Shown here one piece after another: positions 34,774 to 43,778 of a DNA stretch of 64,000 nt. The translations under genes and the position numbers were made by a program. Every line of letters begins with the position of its first letter. The stretch's first letter is position 1. Source of the DNA: Paraburkholderia azotifigens (GTDB lineage Bacteria > Pseudomonadota > Gammaproteobacteria > Burkholderiales > Burkholderiaceae). The DNA lies in the NCBI RefSeq assembly GCF_007995085.1, contig NZ_VOQS01000003.1, positions 868,001 to 932,000 of the forward strand. The letters run 5' to 3'. The notes beneath the pieces were generated by a model. That model was given only the letters and a program-made list of their open reading frames with translations, did not search any database and was not told where the DNA came from.

Positions 34774-35110
34774 AACGTGCCGATAACGTTTCGAATGACG
34801 CTGCCCAATAAGCACGCGTTAAATAGATTAAAGGCTTCGCACTGGCAGCGAAGCCTAAATACGCATCCATCCATTTCAGCCGGCAGAAGATGCCGGTGCT
34901 ATTCGACGGATTGAATGGCGGCGAAAACCCGCATGGTGCGTACCTGAATTTCGCCATCGACCTTGAGAACCAAGATCGTTTCCCTGAACTACTTTGATTC
35001 TAGCATCCCTTTGCGCGATCGCGTGCCGAAGCCCTGCTTCGATATGTGCGGAAAGCGGCATGGGCTCTACGTTTGCGACAATCGCGCAGCAGCGCTGCAT
35101 CATAAGCATG
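34774..35110. other. Intergenic stretch without a recognisable gene
   Basis: This 337-base gap lies between the end of the acyl-CoA synthetase gene and the start of the mini H-NS-like gene. Short frames on both strands lack supporting codon use or ribosome sites. It presumably carries the promoter of the H-NS-like gene. Confidence 0.5.
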
Positions 35111-36763
35111 CTACGTTTTTCCCGGCTCCTGATCGATTGCGCTCGACGACTTCACGCGCGCACGCAATTCGAATTTCTGGATCTTGCCCGTCGACGTTTT
35201 CGGTAATTCGCCGAAGAATACCGCTTTAGGCAATTTGAATCCGGCGAGCAATTGGCGACAATGCGAGATGATTTCCTCGGCGCTGGCCTCCATGCCCTCT
35301 TTCAGTTCGACGAATGCGCATGGCACTTCGCCCCACTTCGTGTCCGGCATCGCGACAACGGCTACCACCGACACAGCCGGGTGCCGGTACAACGCATCCT
35401 CGATTTCGATACTCGAAATGTTCTCGCCGCCGGAAATGATGATGTCCTTGCTGCGGTCCTTGATACGCACATAGCCGTCTTCGGTGATCACGCCGAGATC
35501 GCCCGTATGGAACCAGCCGCCGCGAAATGCGGCCTCTGTTGCGTGCTCGTTCTTCAGATAGCCCTTCATACAGATATTGCCGCGGAACATCAGTTCGCCG
35601 ATCGTCTCGCCATCGCGCGGCACGGGTTCGAGCGAATCGGGATCGCGCACGTCGACGGCTGCCTGCAGGTGATAACGCACGCCTTGACGCGCATTGAGGC
35701 GCGCACGCTCGTCGTCGTCGAGCGCGTCCCATGCGTCCTGCTTCGCGCATACGGACGCGGGCCCATACACTTCCGTGAGGCCATACACGTGCGTCAGATC
35801 GAAGCCGATCGCCTTCATGCGGGCGATCACGGCGGGCGAAGGCGCCGCGCCCGCGACCATCGTCGACACGCGATGCCCGATGCCTTCGCGCCATTCAGCA
35901 GGCGCATTCGCGAGCGCGCTCTGTACGATGGGCGCGCCGCAATAGTGCGTAATGCGCTCGCGCCGGATCAGCTCGAACACGAGCTTCGGATCGAACTTGC
36001 GCAGACATACGTTGACGCCCGCGCGTGCCGCGACGGTCCACGGAAAACACCAGCCGTTGCAGTGAAAAAGCGGCAGCGTCCACAGATACACGGCATGTTT
36101 GGGCATATCCCATTCGAGGATATTGCTGAGCGCATTCAGATACGCGCCGCGATGATGATAGACGACGCCCTTCGGCTCGCCCGTCGTGCCCGACGTGTAG
36201 TTGAGCGCAATGGCGTCCCATTCGTCGGCGGGCGGCGTCCATGCGAATTGCGGATCGCCTGCTTGCAGGAATGCTTCGTAGTCGACGGCGGCCGGAAAAT
36301 GATGCGCGTCGGCGGGCAAGGCGTCGCTGACGCTGATAATGCGCAATTGCGGACACTCGCGTGCGGCGCGCAGCGCGAGTTCTCCGTATTCGGTATCTAC
36401 AATCAGCGCCTTCGCCTCGCCATGACGCAGCATGTAGAGGATCGATGCGATATCGAGCCGCGTGTTCAGCGTATTGAGCACGGCGCCCGCCATCGGCACG
36501 CCGAAATGCGCTTCGATCATCGGCGGAATGTTGGGCAGCAGCGCCGCGACGGTATCGCCACGCCCGATGCCTGCTCGCTGCAGCGCGCTCGCCAGACACC
36601 GCGCGCGCTCATACGTTTGGCGCCACGTGCGGCGGATCTCGCCGTGCACGACGGCGAGACGGTCGCCATAGACTTCGGCGGCGCGCGCGATGAAATCGAT
36701 CGGCGTCAGCGCAACATGATTGGCCTCGCAGCGGGCGAGTCCCGCATCGTACATATGCGTCAT
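35111..36763 (-). CDS. AMP-forming acyl-CoA synthetase
   Basis: The 550-residue adenylate-forming enzyme shows the P-loop YTSGTTGEPKGVVYHHRG near residue 190, the linker VYGLTEVYGP, the hinge motif GWFHTGDLGVITEDGYVRIKD, and the C-terminal catalytic lysine region LPKTSTGKIQKFELR. It resembles short/medium-chain synthetases including 3-methylmercaptopropionyl-CoA ligase (DmdB-like); the chain length and real substrate cannot be told. The first ATG is used. The gene is alone on its strand with about 300 bases of non-coding DNA upstream. Confidence 0.9.
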   Translation of the reverse strand: MTHMYDAGLARCEANHVALTPIDFIARAAEVYGDRLAVVHGEIRRTWRQTYERARCLASALQRAGIGRGDTVAALLPNIPPMIEAHFGVPMAGAVLNTLNTRLDIASILYMLRHGEAKALIVDTEYGELALRAARECPQLRIISVSDALPADAHHFPAAVDYEAFLQAGDPQFAWTPPADEWDAIALNYTSGTTGEPKGVVYHHRGAYLNALSNILEWDMPKHAVYLWTLPLFHCNGWCFPWTVAARAGVNVCLRKFDPKLVFELIRRERITHYCGAPIVQSALANAPAEWREGIGHRVSTMVAGAAPSPAVIARMKAIGFDLTHVYGLTEVYGPASVCAKQDAWDALDDDERARLNARQGVRYHLQAAVDVRDPDSLEPVPRDGETIGELMFRGNICMKGYLKNEHATEAAFRGGWFHTGDLGVITEDGYVRIKDRSKDIIISGGENISSIEIEDALYRHPAVSVVAVVAMPDTKWGEVPCAFVELKEGMEASAEEIISHCRQLLAGFKLPKAVFFGELPKTSTGKIQKFELRARVKSSSAIDQEPGKT

Positions 36764-37068
36764 GGCAGTGTCTCCCGTCTCATGCGCGTTGGTCTGGCGG
36801 AGTACTTTTCTTTAATGAATCGCTTCGCCGCTATTCCTGAGCGAAGCGCGCATTGCGTCGCGCGCAACAGCAGACGCTATTATCGACTGTTGCAAAAGAA
36901 TGCCGCGCCTTAAGAAGAGCCGGCGCTAAAATTACGCGTGAATCCGCGCAGGAATTTTGTGCAAAGCCGCAACGCACGATGCCGACCGCGCAGCGCCCGC
37001 GTGCAGGCCGGCCGCGCGCTAACCGGGAATTGGGCCAAGGCCCTCAGAACATCGCGCGCCTGAAGCAG
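36764..37068. other. Intergenic stretch, no gene seen
   Basis: The 305 bases between the acyl-CoA synthetase start and the end of the next hypothetical gene contain no frame with matching codon use. The region probably holds the synthetase promoter. Confidence 0.5.
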
Positions 37069-37377
37069 TCAGACGCGCGGCAGATCGTCGATGAATTTCT
37101 CGACGTGGCCATCGGGTATGTCGGTATCGATTCCGTCGTTACCGTCGGCGTGCGAAACCGTTTTGATCTTCGGCCCCAGCAGATTCATGCCGCCCAGCGT
37201 GAAGAGCGACCACACGGCATTGCCCGCATGAATTGCCGTCACGACGTCGGCGACTTCGACGATCTCGTGCGGCGAAAGCCATTCATTCGTTTTTGGATTG
37301 ACGAGAGCCCAACGGACGTGGGTGACGCGGTCTGTCATAGGGTTAATGCGTACGGCATCGATAGCATAGGTTGCCAT
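37069..37377 (-). CDS. Small conserved hypothetical protein
   Basis: The 102-residue soluble protein starts MATYAIDAVRINPMTDRVTHV and contains VEVADVVTAIHAGNAVWSLF and GPKIKTVSHADG. The overall pattern recalls DUF3892-type proteins, but I am not certain of this. The ATG at 37377, after GGAGGTGGAA, has a good ribosome site and is preferred to an ATG seven codons upstream. No functional partner is visible. Confidence 0.6.
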   Translation of the reverse strand: MATYAIDAVRINPMTDRVTHVRWALVNPKTNEWLSPHEIVEVADVVTAIHAGNAVWSLFTLGGMNLLGPKIKTVSHADGNDGIDTDIPDGHVEKFIDDLPRV

Positions 37378-37772
37378 TTCCACCTCCATCGTCGTCACCC
37401 AGGCATCGTAGCACTTTAAATCTGGTTAGACGAAGCGGACGCAATTTGCGGACACGCGTAGCAGACGCGCGTAGCAGACACGCGTGCTCAATACGCACGG
37501 AACGCGGCCCGCAGGCCGCACACCGATGGACCCATTCGAAAATCAGTGCTCCGCTGCACGGCGATTGCCCGGATGTACTCTGCGTCGCCGACCGCCGCGT
37601 GACAACCCGCGTGCATGGAATGACTGCTTTTCGAATGGCTTCCACTTTCTATAACGGTCGTGCGCAAATTTTCCTTACCCGGGTTTGCACCAATGCGTCG
37701 CGCGGCCGCCTGCCGATGCAGGCACCGCACATGCAGTACGATGGCCGCACTGACTCGCACGGGAAAGACATC
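37378..37772. other. Intergenic region with a short duplicated 12-mer
   Basis: This 395-base gap separates the divergent small hypothetical gene and the DUF72 gene. CGCGTAGCAGAC occurs at 37455-37466 and again at 37468-37479. No gene is supported. Confidence 0.5.
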
Positions 37773-38669
37773 ATGTCGATCGAAGTCGGGACTGCGTCGT
37801 GGACGGACGCGACGCTCATCAAGTCCGGCCGTTTTTACCCGAAGGGCTGCACGAGTGCGGAAGCACGCCTGCGCTTCTATGCAAGCCAGTTTCCGATGGT
37901 CGAGGTCGACGCGTCGTACTACGCGATGCCGACGGCCGCCACCAGCGCGTTATGGGCCGAGCGCACGCCCGGACACTTTACGTTCAACGTGAAGGCATTC
38001 CGGCTTTTCACCGGCCATCAGACCGAACGCAAGTTCTTTCCGCCCGATATCCAGCCGTTGCTTCCGCAGAACGACAAAAAGAATCTCTATTACCGCGACG
38101 TGCCGCCCGATCTCGTCGACGAGATGTGGCGGCGCTTCTTCGAAGCGCTCGAGCCGCTGCGCGTAACGGGCAAGCTCGGCGCCGTACTGTTCCAGTTTGC
38201 GCCGTGGATCTCCACCGCGCCGCGCGACAAGGCGCACGTGCTGCACTGCGCCGACCGCATGGCGCCGTACCTGACGGCATTCGAATTCCGCAACGCCAGC
38301 TGGCTCGACGACAGGCATCGCGACTCGACGCTCGCGTTCGAACGCGAGCACGGCCTCGTGCATGTCGTGATGGACGCGCCCGACGTAACGAACCGCGCGC
38401 ATACCGTGTGGGAAGCGACGTCGCCGGAGCTGGTGATCGTGCGTATGCATGGCCGCAACGCGGAGACGTGGAGCGGCAGCACGACGGCAGCGGGCCGCTT
38501 CAACTACGACTATACGGACCGCGAACTGGAGGAGATTGCGGTGCCCGTGCGCGAGATCGCGAAACGCGCAGGCCGCACACATGTTGTCTTCAACAACTGC
38601 TTTGAAGACGCGGCGCAACGCAATGCCCATTCGATGATCCGCATTCTTCAGCAAGAGCGTTTTGCATAA
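37773..38669 (+). CDS. DUF72 (YecE-like) TIM-barrel protein
   Basis: The 298-residue protein has the DUF72 signature: IEVGTASWTD, GRFYPKGCTSAEARLRFYAS, a central MVEVDASYYAMP and later AFEFRNASWLDD, then VIVRMHGRN. The fold is a TIM barrel of unknown enzymatic function. The ATG at 37773 is chosen because conservation begins immediately; the frame extends upstream. No operon partner is visible; the PhoD-like gene follows after 149 bases. Confidence 0.85.
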   Translation: MSIEVGTASWTDATLIKSGRFYPKGCTSAEARLRFYASQFPMVEVDASYYAMPTAATSALWAERTPGHFTFNVKAFRLFTGHQTERKFFPPDIQPLLPQNDKKNLYYRDVPPDLVDEMWRRFFEALEPLRVTGKLGAVLFQFAPWISTAPRDKAHVLHCADRMAPYLTAFEFRNASWLDDRHRDSTLAFEREHGLVHVVMDAPDVTNRAHTVWEATSPELVIVRMHGRNAETWSGSTTAAGRFNYDYTDRELEEIAVPVREIAKRAGRTHVVFNNCFEDAAQRNAHSMIRILQQERFA

Positions 38670-38818
38670 GCGCGTTCACGAGCGCTGCACCGCCCCGGCG
38701 TTTTCCGGTTGCAATTCAGTTTGTATCGACTAGCCTCGTCTTATTCGAATCATACAAACGGCTTTCATAAGACGATAAAGACGATGACGCTCACAAACGA
38801 TCACGCCCGGGTGCGCCG

Positions 38819-40282
38819 ATGCTGCTGACGGCTTATGTGCAAGCCAGCGGGCCCGGTTTGCTGCAGCTATGGGTCGGCATGTTCGGCATAGCGGTGCCGC
38901 CCGCGCCGCAGGTTTCGATCGACCGGCAAGTGCTTGCTCCACTCGACCCGCCGCAGTTCTCTCCCGTCCGCGATTTCAGCGTCGACGACGCGGGCCAGCC
39001 CTTCAATCATCAGTGCGTGCTGCGTTTCAAGCTGCCTGACGAATCGCGGCCTCGTCAAATCCGTATCGATGCAGGCGGCGAGCAGTTCGAATTCGCAAGC
39101 ACCTCCTTGCCGAAAGAAGTCCCCACGCTGATGGACGGGAGCTTCAATATCCTGCTGTCCTCATGTTATTCGCAACCGGAAGATATCGACGGGTTGCTCG
39201 GCACGATCGTCTCGCAGATCAAGGTGCAACCGCATTTGACCGTGCTCGCGGGCGACCAGGTGTATCTCGACCTTCCCCTCTCGCAGCGTGTGCCCGATCA
39301 GAACCCGGACCGCGCACGGCTGCTCGCGAACAAGTACTACCTGAACTGGCTCTCCGGCGCATTGCGTGTGCCGGGGTTGCAATCGGTGCTGGAGCGCGCA
39401 CCCGTGGTGTGCATTCCCGACGATCACGAGTTCTGGAACAACTACCCGTTTGCACAGAAGCAGTTGCCCGATACCTGGACGGACGCGTCGCGCCAGCTGC
39501 TCGGCGACACGGCGCGCGCGCTTTACGAGGACTATCAGATCGGCGGTGCGCCGGGCGGCGCGGGCGGCGCGATCCGCCTCGACGTCGAGCCGTTGAAGAT
39601 GCTCTTCGTCGATATGCGATGCGATCGCGACAGCACGTTCGAATCGTTGATGGGCCCCAAAGCCGTCGCTGCCATGCAGGCGTGGGAAAAAGATCTCGTC
39701 GACGCGCACGCGGCAGGGCGGCCCGCAGTCGGCCTGCTCGCCTCAGGACAAGCGCTCTTCATCGATCCGCCCGAAAGCAACTGGCGCAAGAAGACCTTCG
39801 ATGCCGAAATGCCGAACTACGCTCAATTCGACGTGTTGCAAGCCACCATCGGCCGGCTTGCGGACAACGGCATCCCCGTCGTCTACATCACGGGCGATGT
39901 GCATTGGGGACGCGTCGCATCGGGTCGCGATCTGCAGACGGACACGGTGCTCTATGAAGTGATCGCGTCGCCGTCACGGCTGATACGCACGCCTTTTCTC
40001 GACACCGCGAAAGAAGCGGCCAATTCGGTCAAAGGCATTTTTGGCGGCGGCAGCGCATGGCCGCGTCATGCCGATCCCGAAGACGTGCCCGACCGCTTCG
40101 GCCCGAACCATCGCTTCACGCTGAAATCCGAATTCGGCCGGCGCGGCGATCAGGTCGCGATCCTGTCTTTCACGCGTGTCGGCAGTGGCGTCGACATGCA
40201 GGTCATGTACTACGGCATTTCCAGTGACAAGGCGCTTTCGCAATCGGTATCCACGACGCGCTTCGAACTGCGCGCACGCTAA
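38819..40282 (+). CDS. PhoD-like metallophosphatase
   Basis: The 487-residue protein has the metal-binding motifs of the PhoD/metallophosphoesterase fold in order: LLSSCYSQPEDIDG near 112, VLAGDQVYLDLP near 142, CIPDDHEFWNNYPF near 200, and YITGDVHWGRVASGRD near 362. There is no signal peptide, unlike secreted PhoD alkaline phosphatases, suggesting a cytoplasmic enzyme. The N-terminal 100 residues look like a beta domain. It precedes an unknown gene by only 18 bases, which suggests cotranscription and perhaps a shared process. Substrate unknown. Confidence 0.8.
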   Translation: MLLTAYVQASGPGLLQLWVGMFGIAVPPAPQVSIDRQVLAPLDPPQFSPVRDFSVDDAGQPFNHQCVLRFKLPDESRPRQIRIDAGGEQFEFASTSLPKEVPTLMDGSFNILLSSCYSQPEDIDGLLGTIVSQIKVQPHLTVLAGDQVYLDLPLSQRVPDQNPDRARLLANKYYLNWLSGALRVPGLQSVLERAPVVCIPDDHEFWNNYPFAQKQLPDTWTDASRQLLGDTARALYEDYQIGGAPGGAGGAIRLDVEPLKMLFVDMRCDRDSTFESLMGPKAVAAMQAWEKDLVDAHAAGRPAVGLLASGQALFIDPPESNWRKKTFDAEMPNYAQFDVLQATIGRLADNGIPVVYITGDVHWGRVASGRDLQTDTVLYEVIASPSRLIRTPFLDTAKEAANSVKGIFGGGSAWPRHADPEDVPDRFGPNHRFTLKSEFGRRGDQVAILSFTRVGSGVDMQVMYYGISSDKALSQSVSTTRFELRAR

Positions 40283-40300
40283 CGACAACGAGGCACGAGC

Positions 40301-41122
40301 ATGCTGAAGATCGTTCGATCCACTACGACGCAATCGAATCCGCAGTTCACACATTTCGAGCGCACGGACGGCGAGAGCAATACCGCATGGGGCGAACGCG
40401 CGGTGCGCGACATGCAGGCGGGCGGACCCGATGAATGGACTTACGTCGTGCTGCTGGGCGGCAGCGATACGCTGGCGTTTCGCGTACGCATCGCGCAATC
40501 GCATCTGCGCCACGACATGCTGCCGTCGTTCTGGTCCGAATCGATTCTCGTGCGTCTCGGCGGCGCGACGCTCAAGAACGCCGAAGCGTTGCATGTACCG
40601 CTGCATCAGCCGGAAGGGCCCGCGTTCGCGGCACGCGTGAACGGCGTGGTCGCGCGGCCTTTGACGGACTTCGACGACACGGCGCGCTTTCCGAATATCG
40701 CCGTCATCGCGCTACCCGTTCCGCAAGCGAAGGTGATCGATAAAGTATCGAGCTTCGAGCAGTCGCGTGCCACGCTCGATGCGCTCGAACATGTGCTGCG
40801 CTGGCTCGCCTATGCGTGGGGCGCGGCACGCACGCCCAATCCGCTGCATGACAACTACGGCTTGCCGTCGACCTGCATGATCGAAACCGTCTGCGCCGCT
40901 GCGAATTTCGATCTGACGCCGGGGCTCGAGTCGCGCGCGTCATGCCCTGAAGCGATATGGGCCGCGGCCAACTATTGGCACGAGTACTTCGAGAAGTTCA
41001 ATGGGCGCGAACCGATTGGACGCTATTACACGCCGCACACCTATCCGATCGTCGAGCCTTCCGCGCCGCCTGCGCCCGCTTCTTCGCCCGCTTCTTCGCC
41101 TAAACGCAAGGCGAAGAAATGA
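40301..41122 (+). CDS. Unknown protein paired with the PhoD-like phosphatase
   Basis: The 273-residue protein has no recognised domain. It is soluble with no signal peptide. Visible blocks are EWTYVVLLGGSDTLAFRVRI near residue 45, SHLRHDMLPSFWSESILVRL, and AAANYWHEYFEKFNGREPIG near residue 230, ending in a proline/alanine/serine and lysine tail (SSPASSPKRKAKK). It starts 18 bases after the phosphatase gene, so the pair probably act together. I do not recognise the family. Confidence 0.7.
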   Translation: MLKIVRSTTTQSNPQFTHFERTDGESNTAWGERAVRDMQAGGPDEWTYVVLLGGSDTLAFRVRIAQSHLRHDMLPSFWSESILVRLGGATLKNAEALHVPLHQPEGPAFAARVNGVVARPLTDFDDTARFPNIAVIALPVPQAKVIDKVSSFEQSRATLDALEHVLRWLAYAWGAARTPNPLHDNYGLPSTCMIETVCAAANFDLTPGLESRASCPEAIWAAANYWHEYFEKFNGREPIGRYYTPHTYPIVEPSAPPAPASSPASSPKRKAKK

Positions 41123-41143
41123 GCTTTGATTGCGGGCCTTGAA

Positions 41144-43615
41144 TCAAGGCTGCGATGCAGGCGCACTCGCGGGATTTGCGGCAGGCGTCGACGCAAACGC
41201 GGGCGCCTGCGCTTCGCTGCTCGCAGCAACAGGCGCACTGGCGTCACCCGGCAACGGCAGGATCGGCGGCTGCGATGCGGCAGGCGAAATGATCTGCGGC
41301 GGCTCGATGTCGGTCGGCGCGGATGCTTCGGAGACGGGCGAAGCATTCTGCACAGCAGGTGCAGCCGGCGCGGGCGCAGGACGCGGCTTCGCGCGCGGTG
41401 CGGGCGCGGGCGTCTCGGTCTTGCCCGACGACGTGAACAGATACCCCATCCATGCGCGCAGCTTCGTGCGCAGCGTATCGAACATGCCGGGCGGCGGCTC
41501 TTCCGCGAACTTCACGCGCGGGTCGATCAAACGCGAGCGCAGCGAACGCTGGAAGAAATCGCCGACGATCGGCAGCGCACTATGCGCGCCCTGCCCCCAG
41601 TAGTCGCTGCGCAGCGTCACACGGCTGTCGTTGAAGCCGATCCACGCGCCCGCGACGAGCTGCGGATGCATCAGGATGAACCAGCCGTCCGCATTGTCCT
41701 GCGTGGTGCCCGTCTTGCCGGCGACGTCGGCGCGGATGCCGAAGCGCGTGCGAATGGCCGAGCCCGTGCCCTTGTTGACGACGGAGCGCATTGTGTCGAG
41801 CAAGGTCTGTGCGCTCGCAACGGGCATCACGCGATCGGCGTGAGCGGGCTGAAACTCGGCGAGCACTTCGCCCTTGCGGTCCTCGATCCGCGTGACGAGC
41901 ATCGGCGCGATATACACGCCTTCGTTGGCGATCGTGCCGTACGACGACACCATCTCTTTCAGCGTCACGGGACTCGTACCGAGCGCGAGCGAAGGCACCG
42001 CGTCGAGCGGGCTTTCGCGCACGCCCATCGCGCGCGCGAGCCGCGCGACCTTCGCGGGCCCGACCGACTCCATCAGTTGCGCGGTGATCCGATTGCGCGA
42101 ATACGCGAGGCCGTCGCGCAGCGTGATGGGACGGCCGCTCGGCGCGTCTTCGTCGCTGGGACGCCAGATCTCGCCGCCTGCCAGCGGAATTTCGACGGCC
42201 TGATCGGGAAACGTATCGTCGGGTTTTGCGCCTTGCTCGAAGGCCGCGCCATAGACGAACGGCTTGAACGTCGAGCCCGGCTGCCGGCGTGCCTGCGACA
42301 CGTGATCGTATGGATCCTGCGTGAAATCGCGGCTGCCGACCCACGCCCTGATCTGTCCATTGCGCGGGTCCATCGCGACGAACGCGGCCTGCACGCGCGT
42401 CTTGCTCTCGCACAGCGTCTTCATGAACGCGCGATCGGCGGACAGATGCTTCAGCGCATCGGCGTCGCTCATGCCCGAGTCTTTCGCGCTATGGTATTCG
42501 GGCGTCTCGCGGATGAACGCGTTGAAGACGTCCTGATGGCCGGCACACGCGCTCCGCGCATTCCACGCCGCATTCGCAATCGACTGCAGCTGATTGCCCT
42601 GGAATGTGAGCGCCTGCGTCGCCATGGTTTGCAGACGCGCGTCGATCGTCGTGCGCACGACGAGTCCGTCGGAGTAGATGTTGTAGTCGTTCGCGTCGGC
42701 CCAGCTGATCAGCCATTTCTTCAATTGCTGGGCGAAATGCGGCGCGGGGCCGGGCGGCTCGGTCTGCCGCTCGAAATCGACGCGCAGCGGTTTCCCCTTT
42801 AGCGAATTGAATTGCGCCTGCGAAAGACGCTGGTATTTCACCATCTGGCCGAGCACGATATTGCGGCGATCCAGCGCGCGCTCGGGATTGATCACCGGGT
42901 TGTAGTAGCTGTTGCCCTTCAGCATGCCGATCAGCGTCGCACTTTCGAGCACGGTGAGATTGTCGGCGGACTTGTCGAAATAGGTGCGCGCGGCCATTTC
43001 AATGCCGTACGCGTTGTAGAGGAACGGCACCGTATTCAGATACGTTTCGAGAATCTCGCTTTTCGTATAGAGCGCTTCGATCTTGAACGCCGTGATCGCT
43101 TCCTTGATCTTGCGCGTGAGGGTCGGCGCGCGGCCGATGTCGTCAGGATAGAGATTGCGCGCGAGTTGCTGCGTGATCGTCGATCCGCCCTGACGGTCGC
43201 CCGAAAACGTGTGCAGCGCAGCGCCCGCGGTACGCCTGAAATCGATGCCGTGGTGCTCGTAGAAGCGGTGATCTTCGGTGGAGATCAGCGCATCGACGAC
43301 GTGCGGCGAGATGTCGGAGAGCTTCATCCACACTCGGTTGGTCGGCTTGAACTCGGCAATCAGCTTGCCGTCCGCCGAATAGATCTGCGCGGGCTGCTCG
43401 ATCTTCGCCTTGCGAATGTCCCCGATGCCAGGCGTGAACGGAATCAGGATCAGCACATAAAGAACAACAAGTGCGGGAATCGCGGCGACCGACAACCCGA
43501 CGCCGCGCCACGTCGGATGGCGCAAACGTTGCAACGCGCTCATGACGAGCGGCTTCGCATGGGCCCACGCCCCGGCGGATACCTTCTGGAAAAAGGACAG
43601 TATCGACTGTCTCAC
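41144..43615 (-). CDS. Class A penicillin-binding protein (transglycosylase/transpeptidase)
   Basis: The bifunctional PBP is about 820 residues. A membrane anchor (LSVAAIPALVVLYVLILIPF) is followed by a family 51 transglycosylase with STEDHRFYEHHGID (catalytic glutamate) and GGSTITQQLARNLY, then a transpeptidase with the SxxK motif in QPGSTFKPFVYG, SRN in AYSRNRITAQ, and KTGTT near residue 690. A proline/alanine-rich tail of about 100 residues follows. It polymerises and crosslinks peptidoglycan in the periplasm. Start choice is uncertain: GTG at 43615 is used, a TTG at 43654 and an ATG at 43543 are alternatives. Confidence 0.87.
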   Translation of the reverse strand: MRQSILSFFQKVSAGAWAHAKPLVMSALQRLRHPTWRGVGLSVAAIPALVVLYVLILIPFTPGIGDIRKAKIEQPAQIYSADGKLIAEFKPTNRVWMKLSDISPHVVDALISTEDHRFYEHHGIDFRRTAGAALHTFSGDRQGGSTITQQLARNLYPDDIGRAPTLTRKIKEAITAFKIEALYTKSEILETYLNTVPFLYNAYGIEMAARTYFDKSADNLTVLESATLIGMLKGNSYYNPVINPERALDRRNIVLGQMVKYQRLSQAQFNSLKGKPLRVDFERQTEPPGPAPHFAQQLKKWLISWADANDYNIYSDGLVVRTTIDARLQTMATQALTFQGNQLQSIANAAWNARSACAGHQDVFNAFIRETPEYHSAKDSGMSDADALKHLSADRAFMKTLCESKTRVQAAFVAMDPRNGQIRAWVGSRDFTQDPYDHVSQARRQPGSTFKPFVYGAAFEQGAKPDDTFPDQAVEIPLAGGEIWRPSDEDAPSGRPITLRDGLAYSRNRITAQLMESVGPAKVARLARAMGVRESPLDAVPSLALGTSPVTLKEMVSSYGTIANEGVYIAPMLVTRIEDRKGEVLAEFQPAHADRVMPVASAQTLLDTMRSVVNKGTGSAIRTRFGIRADVAGKTGTTQDNADGWFILMHPQLVAGAWIGFNDSRVTLRSDYWGQGAHSALPIVGDFFQRSLRSRLIDPRVKFAEEPPPGMFDTLRTKLRAWMGYLFTSSGKTETPAPAPRAKPRPAPAPAAPAVQNASPVSEASAPTDIEPPQIISPAASQPPILPLPGDASAPVAASSEAQAPAFASTPAANPASAPASQP

Positions 43616-43778
43616 GCTAACGCACCATCGGCAGAAAAGGCTGCATCCTACCAAAACAGCGTGGACGTACAGGCGTTTTGCAAGAATTGGGCACGCAAGG
43701 CGGCTTCAGAAAAGAATTCGGCCGAAGCCGCACCGCTTGCGCGGACGGTTTCGGCCGAACCGTAGAGCTACGACGCTA

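Noticed and set aside
35252..36913. Plus-strand frame of 553 codons over the acyl-CoA synthetase
   Set aside because: The synthetase on the other strand has all family motifs; the antisense frame has none.
41126..42802. Plus-strand frame of 558 codons over the PBP gene
   Set aside because: Antisense to a clear class A PBP; Arg/His-rich with no motifs.
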